Shown here piece after piece: positions 1 through 7,645 of a DNA stretch of 64,000 nt. The notes below the pieces were generated by a model, which saw nothing but the letters and a program-made list of their open reading frames with translations, was not told the origin of the DNA and did no database searches. Every line of letters begins with the position of its first letter. The first letter of the stretch is position 1. Position numbers and translations under genes: made by a program. This DNA is from Methylobacterium sp. J-030 (GTDB lineage: Bacteria; Pseudomonadota; Alphaproteobacteria; Rhizobiales; Beijerinckiaceae). The stretch covers positions 101,699 through 165,698 of the forward strand of contig NZ_JAKSYM010000410.1 of the NCBI RefSeq assembly GCF_022829545.1. The letters run 5' to 3'.

Positions 1-226
1 GGGTTCGTCAGGAGATCCTGTCGGCATCTCACGAGCCGGCGATGCCGCTCACCCTGTCGGCGACGGCGTGGAGCGCCTTGGCGGGCCGCCGCGCTGATCT
101 CACGACGGGTCTGAGCTTCCCGGCGCACGACATGTGTCGGCCTCTGACAATCGTTCCGCGCGCCGTTACCCGCCGCGCGCGGCCGGGCCAGCGTGAGGTT
201 GGCACATCTCCTGCTTGCGGTGAGCA

Positions 227-246
227 TCCCACAGCGTGCTGTGGGA
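227..246. promoter_or_regulatory. 20-bp palindrome, likely operator of the GntR operon
   Basis: TCCCACAGC-GT-GCTGTGGGA: two perfect 9-base arms around a 2-base centre, ending 6 bases before the ATG at 253. Its right arm overlaps the GGGAG ribosome-binding site (243-247). Position and symmetry fit an autoregulatory site for the GntR protein encoded just downstream. The assignment to that regulator is inference. Confidence 0.6.
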
Positions 247-252
247 GCCTCA

Positions 253-1035
253 ATGCCTGAGCCGCGAGGTGCGATGACGACGCGCGATGACAGGTCCCGG
301 CCCGCTCGCCCGACCGCGACGGTCCTCGCTGTCCCCGACGCCACGCGTAAGGGCAATCAGGCCTACGACCTGATGCGGCGCGAGATCGTCGCCTGTCGCC
401 TCCTGCCCGGTATGCGCTTCACCGAGGCCGAGGTGATGGAGCGGTTGGAGATCGGCAAGGCGAGCTGCCGCATCGCCCTCCAGCGTCTGGCCCAGGAGGG
501 CTTCGTCAGTTCGATGCCCCGGCACGGCTACCGGGTAAGCCCCGTGACCGTGAAGGATGTCGACGAAGTCTTCGCCCTTCGGATGGAACTCGAGCCGATG
601 GCGGCCCGGGGCGCCGCCGGTCGCGTGAACCGGGCGCACCTGGAGCGCCTGGAGCAGGCCTGCCGCCGCAAGATCACGGTGGAGATGGGCAACCAGATCG
701 ACTTCTTCCTGGAGGCCAACCGGGGCTTCCACCTCGCGATCGCGACGGCCGCGGGGAACGGGCGCCTGTACCGGACCCTGTCGGGCCTCCTCGACGAGAT
801 GACCCGCCTCGTCGCCCTCGGCTTCGGCGTGCAGGGCGTGCGGCCGAACATCGAGAACGACCACACCGCGATGATCGAGCATCTGGTGGCCGGCGACGCC
901 GAGAGCGCCGCCCTGGTGGCCCGCCGCCACGTCGAGACGTTCCGCGCCATGACCCTGGAGAAGGTCATCGCCAGCCTGCGCGACACCGCGGTGCCGCCCC
1001 TGCGCCGGCCCCGGGCCGACGGAGGCGAGCCGTGA
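253..1035 (+). CDS. GntR-family transcriptional regulator, FCD domain
   Basis: One-component regulator of 260 residues. An N-terminal winged helix-turn-helix (about residues 35-95, with YDLMRREIVACRLLPGMRF, typical of GntR) is followed by an all-helical FCD effector domain with the usual acidic/His metal-ligand pattern (for example NRGFHLAIATAAGN and the closing ARRHVETF). FCD members usually bind carboxylic acids and repress catabolic operons. The start at 253 has GGGAG five bases upstream and lies just after a palindrome; a GTG at 193 would put the palindrome inside the gene, and ATG 274 is also possible. The stop overlaps the GTG of the ABC ATPase by four bases, so it is the first gene of the operon and probably controls it. 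Confidence 0.85.
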   Translation: MPEPRGAMTTRDDRSRPARPTATVLAVPDATRKGNQAYDLMRREIVACRLLPGMRFTEAEVMERLEIGKASCRIALQRLAQEGFVSSMPRHGYRVSPVTVKDVDEVFALRMELEPMAARGAAGRVNRAHLERLEQACRRKITVEMGNQIDFFLEANRGFHLAIATAAGNGRLYRTLSGLLDEMTRLVALGFGVQGVRPNIENDHTAMIEHLVAGDAESAALVARRHVETFRAMTLEKVIASLRDTAVPPLRRPRADGGEP

Positions 1036-1802
1036 ACGCCGTCGAACTCGACCACGTCAGCAAGTGGTTCGACCGGCGCGAGGGCGGGCCGCTCCACGTC
1101 CTCGACAGCGTCGACATCGCGATTCCACAGCATGCGATCGTCGCGATCCTGGGCGCGTCGGGCTGCGGCAAGAGCACCCTCCTCAACATGATCGCCGGGC
1201 TGGTCGAGCCCGATCAGGGCGCCGTCCTCCTCGACGGCATCCCGTCGCATGCCTTCCGCGACTGGCGGGCCATGACCTACATGTTTCAGGAGGACCGGCT
1301 GCTCCCCTGGCGCACGGCCGCCCAGAACGTCGCCTTCGGGCTCGAGGCCGGGCGCATGGGCCGGGCGGAGCGGGCTCGGCGGGTCGACGAGACGCTGCGT
1401 CTCGTCGGGCTCGAGGCCTTCCGCGACGCCTACCCGCACGAATTGTCGGGGGGCATGCGCAGCCGCGTGGCGCTCGCGCGCAGCCTCGTCACCGAGCCCC
1501 GGATCCTGCTCCTCGACGAGCCGTTCTCGAAGCTCGACCCCGAGATCCGCGCGCAGATGCACGCGGAGCTGCTGCGCATCGCCGGCCTGCGGGCGATGAC
1601 CCTGGTCTTCGTCACCCACGACGTCGAGGAGGCGGTGGTGCTGGCGAGCCAGGTGGTCGTCCTGCACCCCCGTCCGGGCCGGATCGGCACCGTCAGGGCG
1701 ATCGATCTGCCCTATCCCCGCGACCCCCTCTCCGCGGAGGTCGCCGAGGCGGTCCGGCGCCTGCGCATCAGCCTCTCCGCGGCGAGCGCGCGATGCTCGT
1801 GA
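1032..1802 (+). CDS. ABC transporter ATPase, nitrate/sulfonate/taurine type
   Basis: ATP-hydrolysing subunit (256 residues) of an importer in the SsuB/TauB/NrtD group. Visible motifs: Walker A GASGCGKST (41-49), Q-loop FQEDRLLPW (85-93, the LLPW extension is characteristic of this group), signature LSGGM (138-142), Walker B ILLLDEP (158-164) and the switch His in FVTHD. The GTG start has GGAGG six bases upstream and overlaps the regulator stop. The end overlaps the permease start by ten bases, indicating translational coupling. The substrate cannot be read from the sequence; the neighbouring CoA-ligase pathway suggests a small organic acid or aromatic rather than taurine itself. Confidence 0.93.
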   Translation: MNAVELDHVSKWFDRREGGPLHVLDSVDIAIPQHAIVAILGASGCGKSTLLNMIAGLVEPDQGAVLLDGIPSHAFRDWRAMTYMFQEDRLLPWRTAAQNVAFGLEAGRMGRAERARRVDETLRLVGLEAFRDAYPHELSGGMRSRVALARSLVTEPRILLLDEPFSKLDPEIRAQMHAELLRIAGLRAMTLVFVTHDVEEAVVLASQVVVLHPRPGRIGTVRAIDLPYPRDPLSAEVAEAVRRLRISLSAASARCS

Positions 1803-2608
1803 AGACCCCGCCGCGCCTGATCCGGCGGACGCGGACGTCCGCGGCCGGACGCCGGGCGGGCGTGCTCCTGCAGCGGCTGGCGCTGCTCGCCCTGGCGCTG
1901 GCCGCGTGGCAGCTCGGATCGCTGCACGCGCCGAGCTTCGTCCTGCCGAGCCCCGCGCGGGTCTGGCACGCGTGGCTCGGCCTCGTCGCCACGCCGAGCT
2001 TCGCCGCCGATCTCGGCATCACGTTGGGCCGGATCGGCGCCGGCCTCGCCTTCGCGGCCCTCGTGGGCCTGCCGCTCGGCCTGCTGCTCGGCGCCAGCCC
2101 CCGCCTCGGCCGGTTCTTCGAGCCGGTGCTGACAGTGACCAACACCGTCTCGTCCGCGATCTGGGCGATCTTCGCGCTGATCTGGTTCGGTCTCTCGAAC
2201 TGGACCACGATCTTCGTGGTGTTCATGACCGCGATGCCGCTGATCCTGACCAACGTCTGGCAGGGCACGCGCACAGTCAGCGCCGAGCACCTCGAACTCG
2301 CCCGCACCTTCCGCATGCCGCGCCACAAGGTGCTGACCAAGATCTACCTGCCGACGATCCTGCCCGCCTTCTTCGCGGGGGCGCGCCTCGCCATCGGGTT
2401 CGGAGCCCGGGTCGTGCTCGTGGCGGAGTCGCTCGGGGCGAGCAGCGGCATCGGCTACCGCCTGCGACAGGCGGCGGACCTCGTCCAGACCGATCAGGTC
2501 TTCGCCTGGACCCTCACCCTCGTCGCCCTGATGATCGGGCTCGAGACGCTCGTCCTGAAGCCGGTCGAGCAGCGCCTGTTCGTCTGGAAGAAGGCGGCGC
2601 AGCCGTGA
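1793..2608 (+). CDS. ABC transporter permease, SsuC/TauC type
   Basis: Inner-membrane permease (271 residues, BPD_transp_1 family). About six hydrophobic segments are evident, the first at roughly residues 20-42. The cytoplasmic EAA-type loop that docks on the ATPase is visible as EHLELARTFRMPRHK followed by IYLPTILPAF. The ATG at 1793 lies inside the end of the ATPase gene, which gives a normal-length permease. It works with the ATPase and the binding protein on either side. A reading frame open further upstream is only out-of-frame read-through of the ATPase gene. Confidence 0.92.
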   Translation: MLVKTPPRLIRRTRTSAAGRRAGVLLQRLALLALALAAWQLGSLHAPSFVLPSPARVWHAWLGLVATPSFAADLGITLGRIGAGLAFAALVGLPLGLLLGASPRLGRFFEPVLTVTNTVSSAIWAIFALIWFGLSNWTTIFVVFMTAMPLILTNVWQGTRTVSAEHLELARTFRMPRHKVLTKIYLPTILPAFFAGARLAIGFGARVVLVAESLGASSGIGYRLRQAADLVQTDQVFAWTLTLVALMIGLETLVLKPVEQRLFVWKKAAQP

Positions 2609-2672
2609 CGGCCGGCGCCGCGCGGGGACACGCCCGCCCAACGCCCTCCCATCCGCCGTCCTGGAGAACGCC

Positions 2673-3653
2673 TTGAACCGGATCCGCGTCCTCGCCGCCG
2701 CCGCGCTCTACGCGATCGGCCTGCCCGGCCTCGCGCGCGCCGAGACGGTGCGCATCGGCTACTGGAGCTCCGGCATCAGCCTCGGCTTCGGCGCCGTGCT
2801 GGAGGCCGGCAAGTTCATGGAGGCGGAGGGCCTGACGGCCGAGTACGTCAAGTTCCCGGACGTGAACGCGCCGACCAAGGCCATGGCGGCTGGGGCGATC
2901 GATTTCGCGATCGCGGCGAGCGCGGGGACGGCGCTGAGCGTCACCGCCGACGGGCTGCCGATGAGCATCGTCCTGGCGACCCAGGTGGCCGAGCTCGACT
3001 TCGTCGTCCCGGCGGACTCTCCGATCCAGACGATGGCCGACCTCAGGGGCAAGAAGATCGGCACCTCGCCGGCCGGCAGCGGCACCGCCGCCATCGCGGC
3101 GGCGATCCTGGAGACCAATTACGGCCTCAAGCCCGCGGATTACCAGGCGGTGCCCGGCAACGATTCCCGGCTGGCGCAATTCCTCGTCCAGAAGGACATC
3201 GACGCGGCGGCGCTGCGCACGGTGACCCTGGCGCTCCTGCCGGACGTCAAGCTGCGCCGGCTCGGCACCGTCCGCGCCGAGTGGAAGCGCCTCACCGAGC
3301 AGGACGCGCCGCCGGTCCTCGGCGTCGGCCTGATGCGCAACGCCTGGATGGCAGAGAACCCCGATGCGCCCGCCAGGGTCGTGGCCGCGATGCGCAAGGC
3401 CTACGCCTTCGGTCAGGCCGACAAGCCCGGCGTGGCCAAGATCCTGAAGGCGGCCGCGAACCTGAGCGACGCCGACGCCGCGGCCTACGCCAGCCTCTGG
3501 GACGGCATCTACACGGTCAGCCTGGAGCCCGCCGACATCGCCTCGCTGAAGCGGGAGTTCGACGTGTTCAAGGCGGTCGGCGTCGTTCAGGGCAGCCTGC
3601 CGGACGCGGCCCTGGTTCCCGGGCCCTACGAGCGGTCGAAGACGATCCCGTAG
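2673..3653 (+). CDS. ABC transporter substrate-binding protein, SsuA/NMT1-like
   Basis: Periplasmic binding protein (326 residues) of the nitrate/sulfonate/taurine class. It has a classical signal peptide (residues 1-23, ending LARAET), then the two-lobe fold with family-typical stretches such as IGYWSSGISLGFGAVLEAGK and LRGKKIGTSPAGSGTAA. The start codon is TTG at 2673, supported by GGAG six bases upstream; no ATG lies at a sensible position before the signal peptide. It is the third component of the importer encoded immediately upstream, 64 bases after the permease. Ligand unknown. Confidence 0.88.
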   Translation: MNRIRVLAAAALYAIGLPGLARAETVRIGYWSSGISLGFGAVLEAGKFMEAEGLTAEYVKFPDVNAPTKAMAAGAIDFAIAASAGTALSVTADGLPMSIVLATQVAELDFVVPADSPIQTMADLRGKKIGTSPAGSGTAAIAAAILETNYGLKPADYQAVPGNDSRLAQFLVQKDIDAAALRTVTLALLPDVKLRRLGTVRAEWKRLTEQDAPPVLGVGLMRNAWMAENPDAPARVVAAMRKAYAFGQADKPGVAKILKAAANLSDADAAAYASLWDGIYTVSLEPADIASLKREFDVFKAVGVVQGSLPDAALVPGPYERSKTIP

Positions 3654-3684
3654 GCTTTCCAACCTGTCGAAGAGGGTTTCCACG

Positions 3685-4701
3685 ATGGCTCAGACGATGA
3701 AGGCACTCGTGCTGGAGGCACACGGCGACATCGACACGCTGAAGGTGGTCGACGACTATCCGAAGCCGTCCCCCGGCCCGGGCGAAGTCCTGATCCGCGT
3801 CGGCGCGTCCGCGTTCAACTACCACGACGTGTTCACCGTGAAGGGCATGCCGGGCATCAAGGTGCCGATGCCGGTGGTGATCGGCCTCGACATGGCCGGC
3901 CAGATCGTCGAGCTCGGCGCGGGCGTCACGGAGTGGCACGTGGGCGACCGGGTGCTGGTCAACCCGCTCAACAGGGCCAAGGGCCTGATGGGCGAGATGC
4001 TCGACGGCGGCATGGCCGAGTACTGCCGGGTCTCGACGGGCCAGCTCATCGCGATGCCGCCGGACGTCGGCTACGCGGACGCCGCCTCCCTGCCGGTTGC
4101 CTACGGCACCGCCCACCGCATGCTGATCACCCACGCCACCGTGAAGGCCGGCGACACGGTCCTGATCCTCGGCGCCAGCGGCGGCGTCGGCACCGGCTGC
4201 GTGATGCTGGCCAAGCAGCTCGGCGCCGAGGTCATCGCCTGCGCGGGCAGCGCGGAGAAGATGGCGGCCCTGACGGCGCTCGGGGCCGACCACGTCGTGA
4301 ATTACCGCGAGACCGACTTCTCCAAGTGGGCGATCCAGCACTACGGCAAGCCGCAGCGCCGGACCTACGAGGGCGGTGTCGACGTGGTGATCAACTTCAC
4401 CGGCGGCGACACCTGGGTGCCCTCGCTCAAGTGCCTGAAGCGCGGCGGCACGCTGCTCGTCTGCGGCGCGACCGCGGGGCACGATCCCAAGGAGGATCTG
4501 CGCTACATCTGGAGCTTCGAGCTCAAGGTGATCGGCTCGAACAGCTTCTACGACGACGACCTGTCGGCCCTGATGGACATGATCCAGGCCGGCACGCTGA
4601 AGCCGACCATCGACAAGGTCCTGCCCCTCGAGGCGGCGGCCGAGGGCCTGCGGATGATCCGCGACCGCGAGGTCATGGGCAAGATCGTCGTCACCCCCTG
4701 A
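3685..4701 (+). CDS. MDR-family zinc-type alcohol dehydrogenase-like oxidoreductase
   Basis: Medium-chain dehydrogenase/reductase of 338 residues. The N-terminal GroES-like domain (about 30-130) carries FNYHDVF and GLDMAGQIVELG; the Rossmann domain has the nucleotide loop ILGASGGVGTG (about 165-175). The structural-zinc cysteine cluster of classical alcohol dehydrogenases is absent, so this resembles quinone or enoyl reductases using NAD(P)H. GAGGG lies eight bases before the ATG. It sits between the importer and a thioesterase/CoA-ligase group, so reduction or oxidation of an intermediate of the imported compound is a reasonable inference. Confidence 0.85.
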   Translation: MAQTMKALVLEAHGDIDTLKVVDDYPKPSPGPGEVLIRVGASAFNYHDVFTVKGMPGIKVPMPVVIGLDMAGQIVELGAGVTEWHVGDRVLVNPLNRAKGLMGEMLDGGMAEYCRVSTGQLIAMPPDVGYADAASLPVAYGTAHRMLITHATVKAGDTVLILGASGGVGTGCVMLAKQLGAEVIACAGSAEKMAALTALGADHVVNYRETDFSKWAIQHYGKPQRRTYEGGVDVVINFTGGDTWVPSLKCLKRGGTLLVCGATAGHDPKEDLRYIWSFELKVIGSNSFYDDDLSALMDMIQAGTLKPTIDKVLPLEAAAEGLRMIRDREVMGKIVVTP

Positions 4702-4766
4702 GACCGCCCGAGGCCGGCCCGCCGCGCGTCGCCGCCCCCAGTCCCGTCCGAGGAGATCCCGAAGCC

Positions 4767-5186
4767 ATGTCCGACACCCCCCTCAGCAAGGAGCAGGTCG
4801 AGGCGCTGCTGCTGCGCGGCCCGTTCCACCAGTGGCTCGGCCTCTCCGTCGTCGCCGTCGGCGCGGGGACGATCGAGCTGAAGGCGACGTGGCGGCCGGA
4901 ATGGGTCGTCAACGCCGAGCGCGGCTACGTGCACGGCGGCATCCTGGCGACGCTCGTCGACCTCACCGCCGACTGGGCGCTGGTCTCCAGGACCGGCCGG
5001 GGCGTCCCCACCGTGGACCTGCGGGTCGACTACCACCGCGCCGCGATGCAGGGTGATCTCACCTGCCGCGGCACGGTGGTGAAGTTCGGCAACCAGCTCT
5101 CGGTGGCCGAGGCGCAGATCCTCGACGAGGCGGGCCGCCTGCTCGCGAGCGGTCGCGGCGTCTACATGACGGCGCCGGCGAAATGA
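4767..5186 (+). CDS. PaaI-family hotdog thioesterase
   Basis: Small acyl-CoA thioesterase (139 residues) with a single hotdog fold. The helix-capping motif YVHGGILATLVDLTADWAL (about residues 53-71) contains the HGG and the acidic residue used by PaaI/YdiI-type enzymes. The start at 4767 is set by AGGAG at 4751-4755. The gene ends in an ATGA overlap with the next reading frame. In this operon it may hydrolyse an aryl- or acyl-CoA formed by the ligase two genes downstream, recycling CoA; the exact substrate is not visible. Confidence 0.87.
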   Translation: MSDTPLSKEQVEALLLRGPFHQWLGLSVVAVGAGTIELKATWRPEWVVNAERGYVHGGILATLVDLTADWALVSRTGRGVPTVDLRVDYHRAAMQGDLTCRGTVVKFGNQLSVAEAQILDEAGRLLASGRGVYMTAPAK

Positions 5187-5995
5187 CGGCGCCCCACCCC
5201 GTCGCCCCGGCGGACGGGACCCTCGACCACGTGGTGATCAACGTGCGGCGGCGGATGGACGAGGCGGCGGACCTGTTCGCCGCCCTCGGCTTCCGGCTCA
5301 CGCCCCGCGGCCACCACTCGCTGGGCTCCATCAACCACCTGATGATGACGCCGGGCCCCTACTTGGAACTCGTGGGCGTGCCCGAGACCGGCCCGCAGCG
5401 GCCGGATGTCCTGGAGAGCCCGTCCGGCCTGAACGGGCTCGTCGTCGCGAGCCGGGACGCCGACGCGACCCATGCGCGGCTGGCGGCGGCGGGGCTCGCG
5501 GCCGGGCCGCCCGTCGCCTTCTCGCGCCCGGTCACCGTCGCGGGCCGCGAGGACGCGGCCCGGTTCCGCACGGTGCGGGTGCCGGCCGACCGGTTCCCGG
5601 CCGGCCGCCTCTACCATTGCGAACACCTGACCCCGGATCTCGTCTGGCGCCCCGAATGGCTCGACCATCCGAACGGTTTCTCGGGGATCGACGCGCTCAC
5701 GATCGAGAGCCCGGCGCCGGAGGCCGACGCGGCCCTCTACGCGGCCGCGAGTTTCGCCCCGGCCGAGGCCGCGGGCGGCGTCTGGACCCTCCGGCTCGGG
5801 GAGATGCGGGTCGCGATCGTGCCGGGGCCGGCCGCCCGCTTCGCCGCCCTGGCCCTGCGCTTCCGCGGCCTCGACGCCCTCGAGGCCCGCGCGGCCGCCC
5901 TCCCGGAGGCGGCCTGGGTCCGGCACGGGCCGGACGCGGCCGAGCTGACGCTGCCGGCCTTCGGCCTGCGTCTCGCCTGCCGGGCGGCCCCATGA
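5183..5995 (+). CDS. Glyoxalase-like (VOC superfamily) protein
   Basis: 270-residue protein with a start overlapping the thioesterase stop (ATGA). The first half opens with TLDHVVINVRRRMDEAADLF, the standard first strand-helix of vicinal-oxygen-chelate domains with a potential metal-ligand His, and continues with a GxYLELVGVPE strand. The C-terminal half is a weaker VOC-like repeat, ending in the ATG overlap with the ligase. This size and arrangement matches the single-chain two-module 'glyoxalase-like' family. Metal-dependent chemistry on a pathway intermediate is likely; the reaction cannot be assigned. Confidence 0.78.
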   Translation: MTAPHPVAPADGTLDHVVINVRRRMDEAADLFAALGFRLTPRGHHSLGSINHLMMTPGPYLELVGVPETGPQRPDVLESPSGLNGLVVASRDADATHARLAAAGLAAGPPVAFSRPVTVAGREDAARFRTVRVPADRFPAGRLYHCEHLTPDLVWRPEWLDHPNGFSGIDALTIESPAPEADAALYAAASFAPAEAAGGVWTLRLGEMRVAIVPGPAARFAALALRFRGLDALEARAAALPEAAWVRHGPDAAELTLPAFGLRLACRAAP

Positions 5996-7515
5996 CGCGC
6001 CCGGCCACAGGTCCGACCAATCTCGGCGATCTCGTCGACCGGTCCGGGCCGCCGGACCGGCCGCTCATCATCGGGGTCACCCCCGATGCCGAGCCCGAGG
6101 TGATGACCCGCGCCCGCCTCGACGCGATGGCCGACGCCTTCGCCCGCGGCCTCGTGCGCGGCGGGATCGCGCGCGGCGCGCGGGTCGCGATCCTCTCGGC
6201 CAACCGGCCCGACACCGTCGCCGCACTGCTCGGCGCGATGCGGGCCGGCGTGGTCCCGGTCCCGGTCAATCACAAGTTCCCGCCGGCCACGATCGCCGCC
6301 GTGCTCGCCGATTGCGGCGCGCGCCTCGTGCTCTGCGACGGTCCGCGCCGGGCGATGCTGGCGCGCTTCGGCGCGCAGGTCCCGGTCGCCGGGTTCGACG
6401 ATGACGGGCCGGAGGGTTTGGCGGCCTGGCTCGATCCCGGGCCGTTCGCGCCGGTCGTGCCCGAGCCCGACGAGGCGGCGCTGGTCCTCTACACGTCCGG
6501 CTCCACGGGCCGGCCGAAGGGCGTGCGCCTCAGCCATGCCAGCCACCTCTGGGTGGCCCGGACCCGCGCCGCGGAGACGGACCTGCGCGACGACCGGTTG
6601 CTGGTCGCGGCGCCGCTCTATCACATGAACGCCCTCGCCCTGGCGCTCCTCGTCTGCGCGGCCGGCGCCACGATGGTGCTGCTGCCGCAATTCGAGGCGC
6701 GGGCCTACATCGCGGCGATCGACCGCCAGAGCTGCACGTGGCTCACCGCCGTGCCGCCGATGATCGCCATGATGCTGCGGGAGCAGGATCTCCTGGCGGC
6801 GGCCGACCTCACCGGCGTGCGCACGGTGCGGATGGGCTCGGCGCCGGTCAACGACGCGCTCGCCCGGCAGATCCGGGCGCTGCTGCCGAACGCCCGCATC
6901 CTCAACGCCTACGGGACCACCGAGGGCGGCCCGGTCGTGTTCGGCGACCATCCCGACGGCCTGCCGACGCCGGTCGCCTCGGTCGGCGCGCCGCATCCCC
7001 AGGTCGCGTTGCGCCTCGTCGGGCCGGACGCGCCGGAGACGGGCGTCCTGCAGATGCGCAGCCCCGCGATCATGCTGGGCTACCATGACCGGCCGGACGT
7101 GCCCGTGCCGATCACGGCGGACGGGTTCTACGACACCGGCGACGTGTTCCGCCGCGACGCGGACGGGTTCTTCTATTTCCTCGGCCGAACCGACGACATG
7201 TTCGTCTCGGGCGGCGAGAACATCTTCCCCGGCGAGGTCGAGCTGGTGCTGGAGCGCCACCCCGCGGTGCTCCAGGCCTGCGTGGTGCCCGTGGCGGATT
7301 CCATCAAAGGCACCAAGCCGGTCGCCTTCGTGGTCCGCAGGCCGGGCAGCGGGGTCGACGAGGCCGCCCTCAAGGCGCACGTGCTCGCCAACGCGCCGGC
7401 CTACCAGCACCCGCGCCGGGTCTGGTTCGTCGAGGCGCTGCCGCTCGCCTCGACCAGCAAGATCGACCGCGCGGCCCTGCGCCTGCGCGCCGAAGAGGCC
7501 GTCGGCGCCCGGTGA
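5992..7515 (+). CDS. AMP-forming acyl-CoA synthetase / ligase
   Basis: 507-residue class I adenylate-forming enzyme that activates a carboxylic acid as acyl-AMP and then acyl-CoA. The ATP/AMP motif LYTSGSTGRPKG (about 165-176), the YGTTEGG motif, the YDTGDVF aspartate motif and the C-terminal domain with the catalytic lysine (STSKIDRAAL) are all present, so it appears active. The ATG at 5992 overlaps the previous stop by four bases. It is the central enzyme suggesting that the imported substrate is a carboxylate processed as its CoA ester. Confidence 0.92.
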   Translation: MTRPATGPTNLGDLVDRSGPPDRPLIIGVTPDAEPEVMTRARLDAMADAFARGLVRGGIARGARVAILSANRPDTVAALLGAMRAGVVPVPVNHKFPPATIAAVLADCGARLVLCDGPRRAMLARFGAQVPVAGFDDDGPEGLAAWLDPGPFAPVVPEPDEAALVLYTSGSTGRPKGVRLSHASHLWVARTRAAETDLRDDRLLVAAPLYHMNALALALLVCAAGATMVLLPQFEARAYIAAIDRQSCTWLTAVPPMIAMMLREQDLLAAADLTGVRTVRMGSAPVNDALARQIRALLPNARILNAYGTTEGGPVVFGDHPDGLPTPVASVGAPHPQVALRLVGPDAPETGVLQMRSPAIMLGYHDRPDVPVPITADGFYDTGDVFRRDADGFFYFLGRTDDMFVSGGENIFPGEVELVLERHPAVLQACVVPVADSIKGTKPVAFVVRRPGSGVDEAALKAHVLANAPAYQHPRRVWFVEALPLASTSKIDRAALRLRAEEAVGAR

Positions 7516-7645
7516 CCGGCGGCGGGAACAGACCTTGCAGGTTGTGTTCGCGTGGAATGCGCCCTCGCGGAAGGCGGCCTCGCGCAGAAAGCCGCCCGGC
7601 GCGCCCATCCCCGCCCGCCTGACCCGGAAAGCCAGGAGTGCCCCC

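Noticed and set aside
29..253. Open frame on the reverse strand at the left edge
   Set aside because: Low-complexity Arg/Ala-rich product without a domain or ribosome-binding site, in the upstream region of the GntR gene.
528..1667. Long reverse-strand frame opposite the regulator and ABC ATPase
   Set aside because: Shadow of the real genes; His/Arg/Asp-rich product typical of the complement of high-GC coding DNA.
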